DNA from: Gammaproteobacteria bacterium
Lineage (GTDB): Bacteria > Pseudomonadota > Gammaproteobacteria > Thiohalospirales > Thiohalospiraceae
DNA length: 33,830 nt
Assembly: GCA_024277595.1 (NCBI GenBank)
Contig: JAJRUV010000071.1
Location: 1-33,830, forward strand
Reading direction: 5' to 3'
This document shows positions 1 through 8,427 of this stretch, piece after piece (position 1 is the first letter of the stretch; every line of letters starts with the position of its first letter). The notes under the pieces were generated by a model. That model was not told the DNA's origin. It saw nothing but the letters and a program-made list of their open reading frames with translations, and ran no database searches. The translations under genes and the position numbers were made by a program.

Positions 1-83
1 AAACCGTTACCAAGAATGTGTCTGATCAGTGCTGAGCCTATAAATCCCGCTCCGCCGGTGATGAGAACTTTAGAAATATTCAT
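1..83 (-). CDS. rfbB: dTDP-glucose 4,6-dehydratase, N-terminus only (cut by window edge)
   Basis: Only the first 27 codons lie in the window, starting with an ATG at 83-81. They read MNISKVLITGGAGF then IGSALIRHIL. The TGGAGFIGS stretch is the glycine-rich NAD-binding loop of extended SDR enzymes, and the spacing resembles RfbB/RmlB. Members of that family convert dTDP-glucose to dTDP-4-keto-6-deoxyglucose on the way to rhamnose and other deoxysugars. The gene lies 89 bases downstream of the polysaccharide export gene on the same strand, which fits a polysaccharide operon. Another SDR sugar epimerase or dehydratase cannot be excluded from so short a piece. Confidence 0.6.
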   Translation of the reverse strand, partial: MNISKVLITGGAGFIGSALIRHILGNG

Positions 84-172
84 TGTAAATCCATGACCTC
101 AATATGAGTTGGATATCTTCTCCACCGTTCAAGCTTGGTGCTGCCAAATAAAACACACGGCCGGCGCTACTA

Positions 173-3091
173 CTAGAAAGAGTTGACTGCGGCTACTGCG
201 ACAGCCAGATTAAAAATAATCTGAGTGATACTCGACCACTGTGCCAGCTTCGGCATGCGGTCAGTATCCGGTGGCACCACGATTGTATCGCCCGGCTGCA
301 TCTGAACACGGTCACGCCGATACCAGCGGGATGATTCGTTGGCAACTACCGCACCATTCGCACGTACAACATAAATGCGCTTCTTGTCCGCATTGCTGGT
401 AGTGCCGCCGCTAAGATCGATGTAGCCCGTTCTCGTCAACCCTGGTCCATACAAATGGGAAGTCGCATATTGAACCTCGCCCAGAACCATAATCTCCTGC
501 GATAGATCCGGAATCATCAGTTTGTCACCGTCTCGGACGACGATGTCATAATCCAGGTTTCCTGGGTGGTCAACCACACTTTCAAGATTGATCACCAGCC
601 GTCCGGTCGGCTTGCTGTCCCTTAGTTGCTGCAACAGCGACTGTCCAATACCCATTGCCTGCTGTGAGTTTGAACCGGCCGCTGTAGTACTTTGCAATGC
701 GAGTGTCGTCAGATCAGTTTCCAACCGGTTGGTCAGTGTTTCAATCTGTTGGGCTTCCCGCTCCTGGAGGCTTTCTCTGGTAAACAGACTACCCTGCAAA
801 AACGCCTGTTCTGTAAGGCCTCCGGCTCGTTTGAGCACATTGCTGAGCGTCTCACCACGACGCACCGGGTATACGCCCGGAAAACGAACCTGGCCAACAA
901 GCTCAATTTCAAACTGCTCTTCCCACGCGGGCACTTCCTTGATATTCAGGTAGTCGTATGGCGCCAGCAGCATGTCTGCGTCGCTATCACCGCCACGTAC
1001 GGCCGAAAGATCCACATCGATCAATTGTGTCTGACGCTTACCAGTCGCATCGATAACGTAGCGTGTCAGCTCTGCCTGTGTTCCGAAAGCGGCCGCATTC
1101 AGGCCACTACCTGCCCGGATCAGGTCGGAGAGGCGCATCCCCGGTTCCAGTGGATAACTTCCCGGTGCACGAACCTGACCGGATATCGTCACCGCTTGCA
1201 TGGGAAAATCGCGTGTCGCCTGGGATTCAAGTTCTGCAAGAAGAGTCCGGATAGCACCGGTTCGCGCAATACCCAGTTCGAATATTGTCACCCGGTCACG
1301 ATTGACAAGCTTAATATTGGCTTCTGAGGCCGGCGCTTCCAGCGCGGCACGCAGATCAGCGGACAATACCTGTGCCTGACGATCCGCCCCCAGTTCCCTG
1401 CGAATCAACACATAGCCAAGATCAGCTTTTGGTTTCAGGTAAGTATCTGCAGGGATCAGATCAACAATGGTCATATCCGGTAACCATTCATAACTTCCCG
1501 GTCGGGTAACATGCCCGCCGAGAAAAACGGCGTCCAGAACTTCCTCGGGTACTTGAAAAACACTGATCAAGTCGCCAGCCTGAAGTCGCGTTGCCTTCCC
1601 CTCCGGTTGATTAATATTCAGTGTTTCAACCCGCCGGAGTCCGGAAGCTTCGATTCGTTCGAGTCGTATACTGGATTTATCGGCGGTAGGCATCAGCCCG
1701 CCGGCCAGGCTGAGGACTTCGGTGATACTACGCTCATTGCCGAGCTCATAGATCGCCGGCCGTTTGACATCACCATCGACACTCACCATGGACTCAGCCG
1801 GGGGTATGAAGATCACATCATCAGCCCGTAACTGGGCATCATGGCTGGTGTTACCACGTAACAACAGATCATAAAGATCCAGTGTATGTATCAGTTTGTC
1901 CTTGCGTTTGAGTTGAATTTTTCGCAATGAACCAATCTCAGTGATACCACCGCTATAAAACAAGGCAGTCGTCACCCGCGCCAGACTGCTCATGGTATAA
2001 GCACCCGGCCGCTTGACATCGCCAACGACAAACACGCGAATCGATCGCAGTTCGCCCATCGTAACGGCAGCCTCGGTACCTATTAGTTGCGTATCGATCC
2101 GTTCTTCTATGGCCTGTTTGACCTCATCAAAGGTCAACCCGGCAACAGATCTCGGGCCAACCTTTGGGAAGTTGATGGTTCCGTCCTGGTTCACAGGCAG
2201 GCTAACTGAGTAATTTTCGTTACCGTAGAACTGTACCTGCAGGAAATCGCCAGGACCGATCACGTAATCTCTGGGTACTGGGGCATAGGGTGTGGGTTGA
2301 ATACTGAAAGCATCTACTTCGCTATCGAACAGACTGTATCCAAACGGTTCCAGTGCCTCAGCGCCCGTTAGCATCAGTGGCAGAATAGTCACCTCGACAT
2401 CCAGCATTTTCAACTGCGGCTCAGAAGCGAGTCGGATTGCAATTTCATCGGCGGACAAGCCGGCCAGTGGTACTGAAGCGAACCCCGGAATCTCCAGGAT
2501 ACCGCCCGGACCAATTTTCAGTGTATGGCTTCCCAACAGGCCGGACCGATAAATATCGGTCATGAATTCTGTTATGTCCGACGACGCAGCATCTTCCTTG
2601 AACTGCGTAGTGACAACAATAGTGACGCCGCCCTCTGCCCGCAGTTCTTCTAACTCGTCCTCTTCGCCCAGTGCATTCACGGCGGGATTCAGGAAACCTT
2701 CAGAAGGTTCCTCGGGTGGTAGAGTCAAATCCTGCGTGCTACCTGATTGCAATGCTTCCAGCAAAGCCTGCTTCTGGGCGGGGCTGAGGTTCTGAAACAT
2801 CCGCATCTGCTCCGCTGTCGGCGACTGGGCAACTGCGAACATGCTGACTGCCATACCAAACAAGGCAACAGCAAGCAAAACAATGCGATTTCTTACTGGT
2901 GATATTGTATGCACGTGTGAATAGATACCATCGAATCTGCTGACTGCACTCCCGACCATCCGGGAGGCTGCGAGAATGTTACGGCTCCGGCCGCCGAACC
3001 GCAACCATCCGGGAACCTGCCGGAAAAACCCACTGACGGCCCCCGGACTAAAGCCAGCCTTTGATCTTCTCCGCAATTCCGTCAATTTCAC
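173..3091 (-). CDS. SLBB-domain polysaccharide export protein (Wza-like), 972 aa
   Basis: This is an outer-membrane or periplasmic polysaccharide export protein of the Poly_export/SLBB type. A hydrophobic signal-like segment (about residues 68-88) ends in FAVAQS. A Poly_export domain begins near residue 275 with YVIGPGDFLQVQFYG and runs through DGTINFPKVG. It is followed by a long series of SLBB beta-grasp repeats, recognisable by phrases such as VFVVGDVKRPGAYTM, VFLGGHVTRPGSYEW, VTISGQVRAPGSYPL and IELVGQVRFPGVYPV. A hydrophobic helix closes the C-terminus, as in Wza. It is much longer than Wza (about 380 aa) because of the extra SLBB units. The longest reading frame starts at a GTG at 3091, inside the 3' end of pgi. 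That start has no clear ribosome site, and an ATG at 2959 placed nearer the signal peptide is an alternative. It sits in the polysaccharide operon and probably forms the export channel. Confidence 0.88.
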   Translation of the reverse strand: MKLTELRRRSKAGFSPGAVSGFFRQVPGWLRFGGRSRNILAASRMVGSAVSRFDGIYSHVHTISPVRNRIVLLAVALFGMAVSMFAVAQSPTAEQMRMFQNLSPAQKQALLEALQSGSTQDLTLPPEEPSEGFLNPAVNALGEEDELEELRAEGGVTIVVTTQFKEDAASSDITEFMTDIYRSGLLGSHTLKIGPGGILEIPGFASVPLAGLSADEIAIRLASEPQLKMLDVEVTILPLMLTGAEALEPFGYSLFDSEVDAFSIQPTPYAPVPRDYVIGPGDFLQVQFYGNENYSVSLPVNQDGTINFPKVGPRSVAGLTFDEVKQAIEERIDTQLIGTEAAVTMGELRSIRVFVVGDVKRPGAYTMSSLARVTTALFYSGGITEIGSLRKIQLKRKDKLIHTLDLYDLLLRGNTSHDAQLRADDVIFIPPAESMVSVDGDVKRPAIYELGNERSITEVLSLAGGLMPTADKSSIRLERIEASGLRRVETLNINQPEGKATRLQAGDLISVFQVPEEVLDAVFLGGHVTRPGSYEWLPDMTIVDLIPADTYLKPKADLGYVLIRRELGADRQAQVLSADLRAALEAPASEANIKLVNRDRVTIFELGIARTGAIRTLLAELESQATRDFPMQAVTISGQVRAPGSYPLEPGMRLSDLIRAGSGLNAAAFGTQAELTRYVIDATGKRQTQLIDVDLSAVRGGDSDADMLLAPYDYLNIKEVPAWEEQFEIELVGQVRFPGVYPVRRGETLSNVLKRAGGLTEQAFLQGSLFTRESLQEREAQQIETLTNRLETDLTTLALQSTTAAGSNSQQAMGIGQSLLQQLRDSKPTGRLVINLESVVDHPGNLDYDIVVRDGDKLMIPDLSQEIMVLGEVQYATSHLYGPGLTRTGYIDLSGGTTSNADKKRIYVVRANGAVVANESSRWYRRDRVQMQPGDTIVVPPDTDRMPKLAQWSSITQIIFNLAVAVAAVNSF

Positions 3092-4631
3092 CGTCCGCCA
3101 TCAGGGCTCTGTGCATCTCCACAGCCATGGATTTCCCCAGTTCAACCCCCCATTGGTCGAAAGGATTGATACCCCAGATCACACTTTGCACGAATACCCT
3201 GTGCTCATACAGCGCTATCAGGTATCCCAGCGCACGCGGATCGAGCCTTTCGAACAGCAAAATGCTGCTCGGATGATTGCCGGGATAAACCCTGTGCGCA
3301 TCCACCTCACCCGCTGACTGCCCAAGCGCGAATGCTTCCGCCTGTGCCAGCATATTGGCCAGTCCCTGCTGATGCTGATCGGCATATTCACTGGAGGCCC
3401 GTACCGGAGCGATGAAATCAGCGCTGAACTGAGCCGTACCCTGGTGCAGCAGCTGAAAAAATGAATGCTGCGCATTGGATCCAGCCTCACCCCATATCAC
3501 CGTGCCGGTTGAATACCCGACCGGCTTGCCGCCTCGCGTCACCCCTTTGCCCAGACTCTCCATTGCGAGCTGCTGCAAAAATGCGGGAAAGCGGCTCAAC
3601 CGGTGATCGTAGGGCAGTACGGCATGGCTGGTCATGCCGAGAAAGTTCCGGTTCCAGACTCCCAGCAAACCCAGTAATACCGGCAAATTATCCTCAAACC
3701 GAGTTTCTCTGAAATGCTCATCAAGTTCTGCTGCGCCGGCAAGCAATGCCTCAAAATGATCCGGTCCGATACCAATCGCAATCACGAGTCCGACAGAAGA
3801 CCACAACGAATATCGCCCACCGACCCAGTCCCAGATCATGAACCGGTTGTCCTGATCGATTCCAAATGTATCCATCGCCGAATCATTGACCGAAATAGCT
3901 ACAAAATGTCTGCCCACAGCATCCGCAGAAAGATGGGTCAGCAGCCATTCTCTTGCGGACTCAGCATTCAGGCGCGTCTCAAGGGTGGTAAAACTCTTGG
4001 AACAGATGATGAATAGTGTCGTCTCGGGATTGACCTGTTGCAGTACATCGGCCAGTTGTGTGCCATCGATATTCGACACGAAATGAGTCCGTATATCCTG
4101 GCTGCGAAAATCAGAGAGCGCCGCATCCACCATCACCAGTCCAAGATCCGAACCTCCGATACCGATATTGACTACATCGGTGATATTTGACCCCGTATGC
4201 CCCGTATACGCTCCAGAACGCACAGCCGCAGCAAACTTCAGCATGCGGTGGCGTTCCTGCCGCACCAGCGGCATCACATCCTGTCCCTCAACAAGCACCG
4301 GATCATCTGATTGACTGCGCAGAGCCATATGAAGTGCCGGCCGGCTTTCGGTGTTATTGACGGGAGCACCTGTGAACAGCGCATCGATCCACTGCTCGAG
4401 TTGCCTGTCCCGGGCTAACCGCAGCAGCAGATCTATCGTAGTGCCGGTAATACGCTGGCGGGAAAAATCCAGTACAAACCGGTCTGTTTCCCGGGACAAC
4501 CGGTTATAGCGGTCAGGTTCTTCGAGCAGGGTTCGCAGATGAACGGATGACATCTGCTGCAGGTGCTTCTCTAATTCCTTCCAGGCAGGCAGACCCGTAA
4601 GTTCAGATGACTGGACAGGAATTGCCGACAT
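3048..4631 (-). CDS. pgi: Glucose-6-phosphate isomerase
   Basis: It interconverts glucose 6-phosphate and fructose 6-phosphate in the cytoplasm. It is 527 aa, close to the usual 545-550 of bacterial Pgi. The family signatures are intact: NIGIGGSDLG and SKSFTTLET in the phosphosugar-binding domain, VIWGEAGSNAQHSFFQ with the catalytic Glu, QLLHQGT with the catalytic His, and WGINPFDQWGVELGK with the catalytic Lys. It lies in the polysaccharide operon, 38 bases after the epimerase gene, and its 3' end overlaps the annotated 5' end of the export gene by up to 44 bases. In this context it may channel fructose 6-phosphate into sugar-nucleotide synthesis as well as serve glycolysis. No second pgi can be looked for outside the window. 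Confidence 0.97.
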   Translation of the reverse strand: MSAIPVQSSELTGLPAWKELEKHLQQMSSVHLRTLLEEPDRYNRLSRETDRFVLDFSRQRITGTTIDLLLRLARDRQLEQWIDALFTGAPVNNTESRPALHMALRSQSDDPVLVEGQDVMPLVRQERHRMLKFAAAVRSGAYTGHTGSNITDVVNIGIGGSDLGLVMVDAALSDFRSQDIRTHFVSNIDGTQLADVLQQVNPETTLFIICSKSFTTLETRLNAESAREWLLTHLSADAVGRHFVAISVNDSAMDTFGIDQDNRFMIWDWVGGRYSLWSSVGLVIAIGIGPDHFEALLAGAAELDEHFRETRFEDNLPVLLGLLGVWNRNFLGMTSHAVLPYDHRLSRFPAFLQQLAMESLGKGVTRGGKPVGYSTGTVIWGEAGSNAQHSFFQLLHQGTAQFSADFIAPVRASSEYADQHQQGLANMLAQAEAFALGQSAGEVDAHRVYPGNHPSSILLFERLDPRALGYLIALYEHRVFVQSVIWGINPFDQWGVELGKSMAVEMHRALMADGEIDGIAEKIKGWL

Positions 4632-4669
4632 GCGCCGCGGTCAGCTACGGTTCCGGCAGCAATATGCCA

Positions 4670-5689
4670 TCACTGCTCCAGATTGACGGAATAGTACTCC
4701 AGATACCATTCTACAAATCTCGCTACACCCTCTTCAACCGTGGTAGCAGGCTTATAACCCACATCATCCACCAGCGCCTGCACATCTGCATAGGTATCCG
4801 GTACATCACCCGCTTGCAGGGGTAAAAGATTTTTTTCCGCCTTACGCCCCAGGCACTTTTCAAGTACCTCGATATAGTGCATCAGTTCAACCGGCTGGTT
4901 GTTGCCGATATTGTAAATCCGCCAGGGCACGTTGCTGGTGCCGGGGTCAGGGTGATCAGAATCCCACGATGGATTCGCAGTTGCCACCCGGTCCAGCGCC
5001 CGGACAACCCCTTCGGCAATATCCTCAACAAAAGTAAAATCACGCCGGTGGTTTCCATAGTTGAATACATCGATGGGTTTACCAGCCAGAATATTCTTCG
5101 TAAACAGAAACAGCGCCATATCCGGTCGGCCGTAAGGACCGTATACAGTAAAAAACCTCAGACCGGTTGTAGGCAGATGATACAAAGTGGAATAAGTATG
5201 TGCCATCAATTCATTGGCTTTCTTGGTGGCTGCATAGAGCGACAAAGGGTGGTCAACGTTTTGATGCACCGAAAACGGCATATTCGTGTTGGCTCCGTAG
5301 ACAGAGCTGGTCGAAGCATAAACCAGATGTTCAACGCCATGGTGCCGGCAGCCTTCCAGAACATGCAGGGTACCCACTACGTTACTATCGATATAGGCAT
5401 GCGGGTTTTCGATTGAGTAGCGTACACCGGCCTGGGCCGCCAGATGCACCACCCGATCAAACCCGCAACGGGAAAACAGCGCCTCCATGCCTTCCCGATC
5501 GGCAAGATCCAGTTTCTCGAACGAGAACCCGGGCTTTGCCTCAAGTAAGGTCAGCCGAGCCTGTTTGAGCGTGACATCGTAGTAGTCATTGAGGTTATCA
5601 AGCCCCGTCACTTCATCGCCACGGTCCAGTAGTATTTTCGAAACATGGGAACCGATAAATCCAGCGGCTCCGGTCACCAGTATTTTCAT
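4670..5689 (-). CDS. UDP-glucuronate 4-epimerase type SDR (NAD-dependent sugar epimerase)
   Basis: This is a 339-aa extended short-chain dehydrogenase/reductase. The NAD-binding loop [11 protein letters not shown] lies at residues 5-15. The [11 protein letters not shown] stretch after it is characteristic of the LpsL/CapI UDP-glucuronate 4-epimerase group. The catalytic triad is visible as the serines of YASTSSVYG and the Y-x3-K motif in YAATKKANE. Members epimerise UDP-glucuronate to UDP-galacturonate in the cytoplasm. The start codon overlaps the stop of the upstream dehydrogenase as ATGA, so the two are probably translationally coupled and act in sequence on a UDP-uronate. The substrate could instead be the N-acetylated uronate, because the partner dehydrogenase is TviB-like. 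Confidence 0.88.
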   Translation of the reverse strand: MKILVTGAAGFIGSHVSKILLDRGDEVTGLDNLNDYYDVTLKQARLTLLEAKPGFSFEKLDLADREGMEALFSRCGFDRVVHLAAQAGVRYSIENPHAYIDSNVVGTLHVLEGCRHHGVEHLVYASTSSVYGANTNMPFSVHQNVDHPLSLYAATKKANELMAHTYSTLYHLPTTGLRFFTVYGPYGRPDMALFLFTKNILAGKPIDVFNYGNHRRDFTFVEDIAEGVVRALDRVATANPSWDSDHPDPGTSNVPWRIYNIGNNQPVELMHYIEVLEKCLGRKAEKNLLPLQAGDVPDTYADVQALVDDVGYKPATTVEEGVARFVEWYLEYYSVNLEQ

Positions 5690-6975
5690 AGCCTTTCGTC
5701 TACCCGGTCTTTGGGCAGTACTCCTTTAATGTCGTATAAAATATGCTGCTCCTTGCCCAGAGCGTGAATCTCATCAGGTGACATCTCACAGAACTGATGG
5801 TGCGAGACCGCGACCACCAGGCCATCGTAGGAACCAGGAGCCGGTGTCGTTGATATCAGCTGGATACCATATTCTTCCTGCACCTCATCAGGGTCTGCCC
5901 AGGGATCAAAAACTTCCACCGTAGCGCCAAATCGTTCCAACTCGTCGATCACATCCACAACGCGCGTATTGCGAACATCGGGACAGTTCTCTTTGAAGGT
6001 AATCCCCATCACCAGAATCCGCGATTGTGGCAGGTTCATGCCCTGGCGCACCATGAGGCGTACAACTTCAGAAGCAACGTATAAACCCATGTTGTCGTTA
6101 ATCCGGCGCCCGGCCAGAATCATCGCAGGGTGATAGCCGATTTCCTGCGATTTGTGGGTCAGGTAATAGGGGTCGATTCCAATACAGTGCCCACCCACCA
6201 GACCGGGCCTGAATGGCAGGAAATTCCACTTGGTGCCCGCTGCTTCCAGCACCTCGATGGTATCGAGGCCAAGTCGATTAAAGATCAGTGCCAGCTCGTT
6301 GATCAGCGCAATGTTGACATCGCGCTGGGTATTCTCGATCACTTTCGCCGCTTCGGCCACCCGGATCGATGAAACCGGATAGGTGCCTGCGCGAATGATC
6401 CTGCCATAAAGCTCATCGACGAAGCGCGCTGTTTCGGGTGTCGAACCAGCAGTGACCTTCATGATATCCGGTAACCGGTGCGTTTTATCGCCAGGATTGA
6501 TTCTTTCCGGGCTGTAACCCAATGTAAAATCCTGATTCAGCTTCAGGCCTGAGCCTGCTTCCAGAATCGGTGCGCAATCCTCCTCAGTCGCCCCGGGATA
6601 AACAGTCGACTCGTAAATAACGATATCGCCAGCCTTTAGCACTTTTGCTACCGAACGACTGGCGCTTTTCAGGGCGCCCAGATCCGGGCGTTTTGAGGCA
6701 TCGATGGGCGTGGGAACAGTAATAATATAGATATTACAATCACTGAGCCCCTCCACCTCCGTTGAGAAGCTTAATCGGGATGCTGCTGCCAGCTCCGCAT
6801 CGCTGACCTCAAGAGTTGAATCAACACCACCCCGCAAGGCGTTGATCCGCTCTGCATTGATATCAAATCCAATGGTATCGAATTGCTTACCAAACTCAAC
6901 GGCGAGCGGCAAGCCGACATAGCCAAGGCCTACTATGGCAATTCTTGCTTCGTCTACATGATATGACTGGGTCAT
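5686..6975 (-). CDS. tviB: UDP-N-acetylhexosamine 6-dehydrogenase, TviB/VipA family
   Basis: This is a nucleotide-sugar dehydrogenase of the UDP-glucose/GDP-mannose dehydrogenase superfamily, 429 aa from the chosen start. The N-terminal NAD site reads [47 protein letters not shown] and [17 protein letters not shown] follow, and the catalytic Cys is in [14 protein letters not shown]. The pattern is closest in memory to Salmonella TviB (Vi antigen synthesis) rather than to UDP-glucose dehydrogenase Ugd. It oxidises the C6 hydroxyl of a UDP-hexosamine to a uronic acid. The start at 6975 is chosen because a purine-rich GAGAGAAA lies about 10 bases upstream; an earlier ATG at 7044 has no such site. 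It is the first gene of the minus-strand polysaccharide operon. Confidence 0.88.
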   Translation of the reverse strand: MTQSYHVDEARIAIVGLGYVGLPLAVEFGKQFDTIGFDINAERINALRGGVDSTLEVSDAELAAASRLSFSTEVEGLSDCNIYIITVPTPIDASKRPDLGALKSASRSVAKVLKAGDIVIYESTVYPGATEEDCAPILEAGSGLKLNQDFTLGYSPERINPGDKTHRLPDIMKVTAGSTPETARFVDELYGRIIRAGTYPVSSIRVAEAAKVIENTQRDVNIALINELALIFNRLGLDTIEVLEAAGTKWNFLPFRPGLVGGHCIGIDPYYLTHKSQEIGYHPAMILAGRRINDNMGLYVASEVVRLMVRQGMNLPQSRILVMGITFKENCPDVRNTRVVDVIDELERFGATVEVFDPWADPDEVQEEYGIQLISTTPAPGSYDGLVVAVSHHQFCEMSPDEIHALGKEQHILYDIKGVLPKDRVDERL

Positions 6976-7337
6976 TTGCTGATTTCTCTCGGCGCAGGTA
7001 ATTCCGACCCTAACGATCTCGTCACTGAGATCCTGTCGTGGCATCAGCCTGACTAAAAGCTTGTACTAAATGACCTATTATCACTGCCAGACCATTATGG
7101 CACCACTGAGTTGGTCACATTACAGGAAGTAAATCACGGACAGCAGCGAGGCAAACGGTATCCGGAATACTTCTCTTCAGGAAAGAAGCCATCCCGATAA
7201 TCACTGTATAATGCCGAAAGGTTGTTGTCAAAAGTGCGATTCAGGCATTTGCAAACAACCGATAGCAAACATCAGATTTTATTATAATTCTGCTAAGCTA
7301 TAAGCACATTGCCAAAAGTTAAAGCAACGGAGTTCTA
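6976..7337. promoter_or_regulatory. Divergent intergenic region between polysaccharide and Mrp operons
   Basis: This 362-base, AT-rich gap separates two divergently transcribed operons, so it must hold promoters for both. On the plus strand two perfect TATAAT hexamers are visible at 7207-7212 and 7283-7288, but neither has a convincing -35 box at 16-18 bases. An inverted repeat lies between them. No open frame with a ribosome site is seen. The extended dehydrogenase frame reaching 7044 is judged untranslated. Confidence 0.5.
7220..7260 (+). repeat. Inverted repeat in the Mrp operon leader
   Basis: GGTTGTT at 7220-7226 pairs exactly with AACAACC at 7254-7260. Partial inner complementarity (CAAAAGTGC against GCATTTG) could extend the stem. 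It lies between the two TATAAT boxes and about 80 bases before the mrpE start. It could be a leader hairpin or an operator, and the sequence does not distinguish these. Confidence 0.35.
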
Positions 7338-7808
7338 GTGCAGCATACTATCGGTCTATCTCTGGCTTTAGCTGCATTTTGGCTGCTTAATTCAGGCTAC
7401 TACACGCCCCTTATGCTGTCGCTCGGGGCGATCTCCATCGCCTTGGTACTTTTTATAGCGCATAGAATGGATGTGGTAGACCACGAATCCCAACCCCTTC
7501 ACCTCACGCTGAAATTGCCCGGCTATCATATATGGCTTGGCAAAGAGATTATTCTTGCCAATATTTCTGTCGTGAAGCACATTTGGCTTGGCAATGAGAC
7601 AATTTCCCCCAGCCTCACCACGATTAAAGCCAGTCAAAAAACTGATATTGGAAAAGTCATCTACGCAAACTCTATTACCCTGACACCGGGTACGATTGCA
7701 GTGGATTTGGTAGACGATCAAATTATGATCCACGCATTGTTGCGAGGAAATATTGAAGCCCTGGAAGCCGGTGAAATGGATCTCCGGGTAAGCCGACTGG
7801 AAGACTAA
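7338..7808 (+). CDS. mrpE: Mrp/Mnh antiporter subunit E
   Basis: A 156-aa membrane subunit of the multisubunit cation/proton antiporter. Two hydrophobic segments fill roughly residues 1-42. The cytoplasmic part carries the family hallmark VIYANSITLTPGT near residue 112. The start is GTG with an ACGGAG ribosome site about six bases upstream. It opens a nine-gene operon, and its TAA stop overlaps the next ATG by one base (TAATG). Composition is visibly AT-richer than the polysaccharide genes: about 46% G+C by hand count over 7501-7620, against 55% over 1201-1260. In known Mrp complexes MrpE is needed for assembly or full activity and is not itself the proton channel. Confidence 0.92.
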   Translation: MQHTIGLSLALAAFWLLNSGYYTPLMLSLGAISIALVLFIAHRMDVVDHESQPLHLTLKLPGYHIWLGKEIILANISVVKHIWLGNETISPSLTTIKASQKTDIGKVIYANSITLTPGTIAVDLVDDQIMIHALLRGNIEALEAGEMDLRVSRLED

Positions 7809-8101
7809 TGCTGATAGCTGCAACCATAGCAATTCTTGTTGTCATGATCCTGGCGATCATTCGGGGCGTCACCGGACCAACGCTCTATGATCGCATTCTT
7901 GCCGTCAATATGTTTGGCACCAAAACGGTACTGCTCATTTCCCTGTTAGGCTTCGTGATGGGGCGGCCAGAGTTCCTGGATATTGCCATCGTATATGCCC
8001 TGATCAATTTTATCAGCGTCATTGCTGTATTGCGCTTTTCCGACTCTTCCGAATTCCGGCATCACCCCGCAGAAAAAGAACCGGCCGAAAAGGATTCTTA
8101 A
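7808..8101 (+). CDS. mrpF: Mrp/Mnh antiporter subunit F
   Basis: A 97-aa protein with three hydrophobic helices. The family motif GPTLYDRILAVN follows the first helix, and IALVYALINF-like residues (IAIVYALINFISV) form the third. It is coupled to mrpE and mrpG by one-base TAATG overlaps on both sides. In the Mrp complex MrpF is a small integral membrane subunit next to MrpE and MrpG; it carries no antiporter module of its own. Confidence 0.93.
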   Translation: MLIAATIAILVVMILAIIRGVTGPTLYDRILAVNMFGTKTVLLISLLGFVMGRPEFLDIAIVYALINFISVIAVLRFSDSSEFRHHPAEKEPAEKDS

Positions 8102-8412
8102 TGGGTATTCTCATCGAAATCAGTAGTGCGCTGTGCTTATTGGCAGGAAGTTTTCTCTGTATATCCGGGGGAGTCGGTATTTTGCGATTTCCCGACTTTT
8201 ATACCCGCATGCATGCGGTCGGCGTGACCGATACCCTGGCCACAGGCCTGATTTTATTGGGGCTGATACTGCAAAACCCGGATGGTCTGGTGATCTTAAA
8301 GCTGATAATGATTCTGCTGATGACGCTGTTTATCAGTCCGGCAACGAGCCATGCATTGGCCAACGCTGCAATGCATAACGGCCTCATGCCGGTGCTTGAC
8401 AAAAAAAAATAG
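8101..8412 (+). CDS. mrpG: Mrp/Mnh antiporter subunit G
   Basis: A 103-aa protein with three hydrophobic helices and the MrpG/PhaG family signature GGVGILRFPDFYTRMHA at about residues 23-39, followed by GVTDTLATGLIL. The stop at 8410-8412 is followed by a 15-base gap with a strong ribosome site for the next gene, unlike the overlaps elsewhere in the operon. The C-terminus ends in three Lys codons over an A9 run, which is worth noting as a possible slippage site. The frame is otherwise normal. Confidence 0.93.
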   Translation: MGILIEISSALCLLAGSFLCISGGVGILRFPDFYTRMHAVGVTDTLATGLILLGLILQNPDGLVILKLIMILLMTLFISPATSHALANAAMHNGLMPVLDKKK

Positions 8413-8413
8413 C

Positions 8414-8420
8414 AAAGGAG
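8414..8420 (+). promoter_or_regulatory. Strong Shine-Dalgarno that points to an ATC start codon
   Basis: AAAGGAG sits seven bases before ATC at 8428-8430. No ATG, GTG or TTG is at the expected spacing. The codons after ATC (ESLVNIVLLATL) match the usual N-terminus of this family, so this site appears to decide a non-canonical start for the mrpB-like gene. Confidence 0.6.
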
Positions 8421-8427
8421 CAGAGCC

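Noticed and set aside
692-1327. Long open frame antisense to the SLBB export gene
   Set aside because: It is a shadow of the GC-biased coding strand; the translation lacks any domain-like pattern and the opposite frame is clearly coding.
4877-5416. Long open frame antisense to the UDP-glucuronate epimerase
   Set aside because: The opposite strand has an unmistakable SDR protein; this frame shows no family features.
6976-7044. Extended N-terminus of the TviB-like dehydrogenase
   Set aside because: The additional 23 residues precede the NAD-binding fold without similarity to the family and the upstream ATG has no ribosome site.
7530-7605. Repeated IWLGKE/IWLGNE segment in mrpE
   Set aside because: The two copies are only partial and fall where aligned family members have two similar amphipathic segments, so a recent duplication is not needed.
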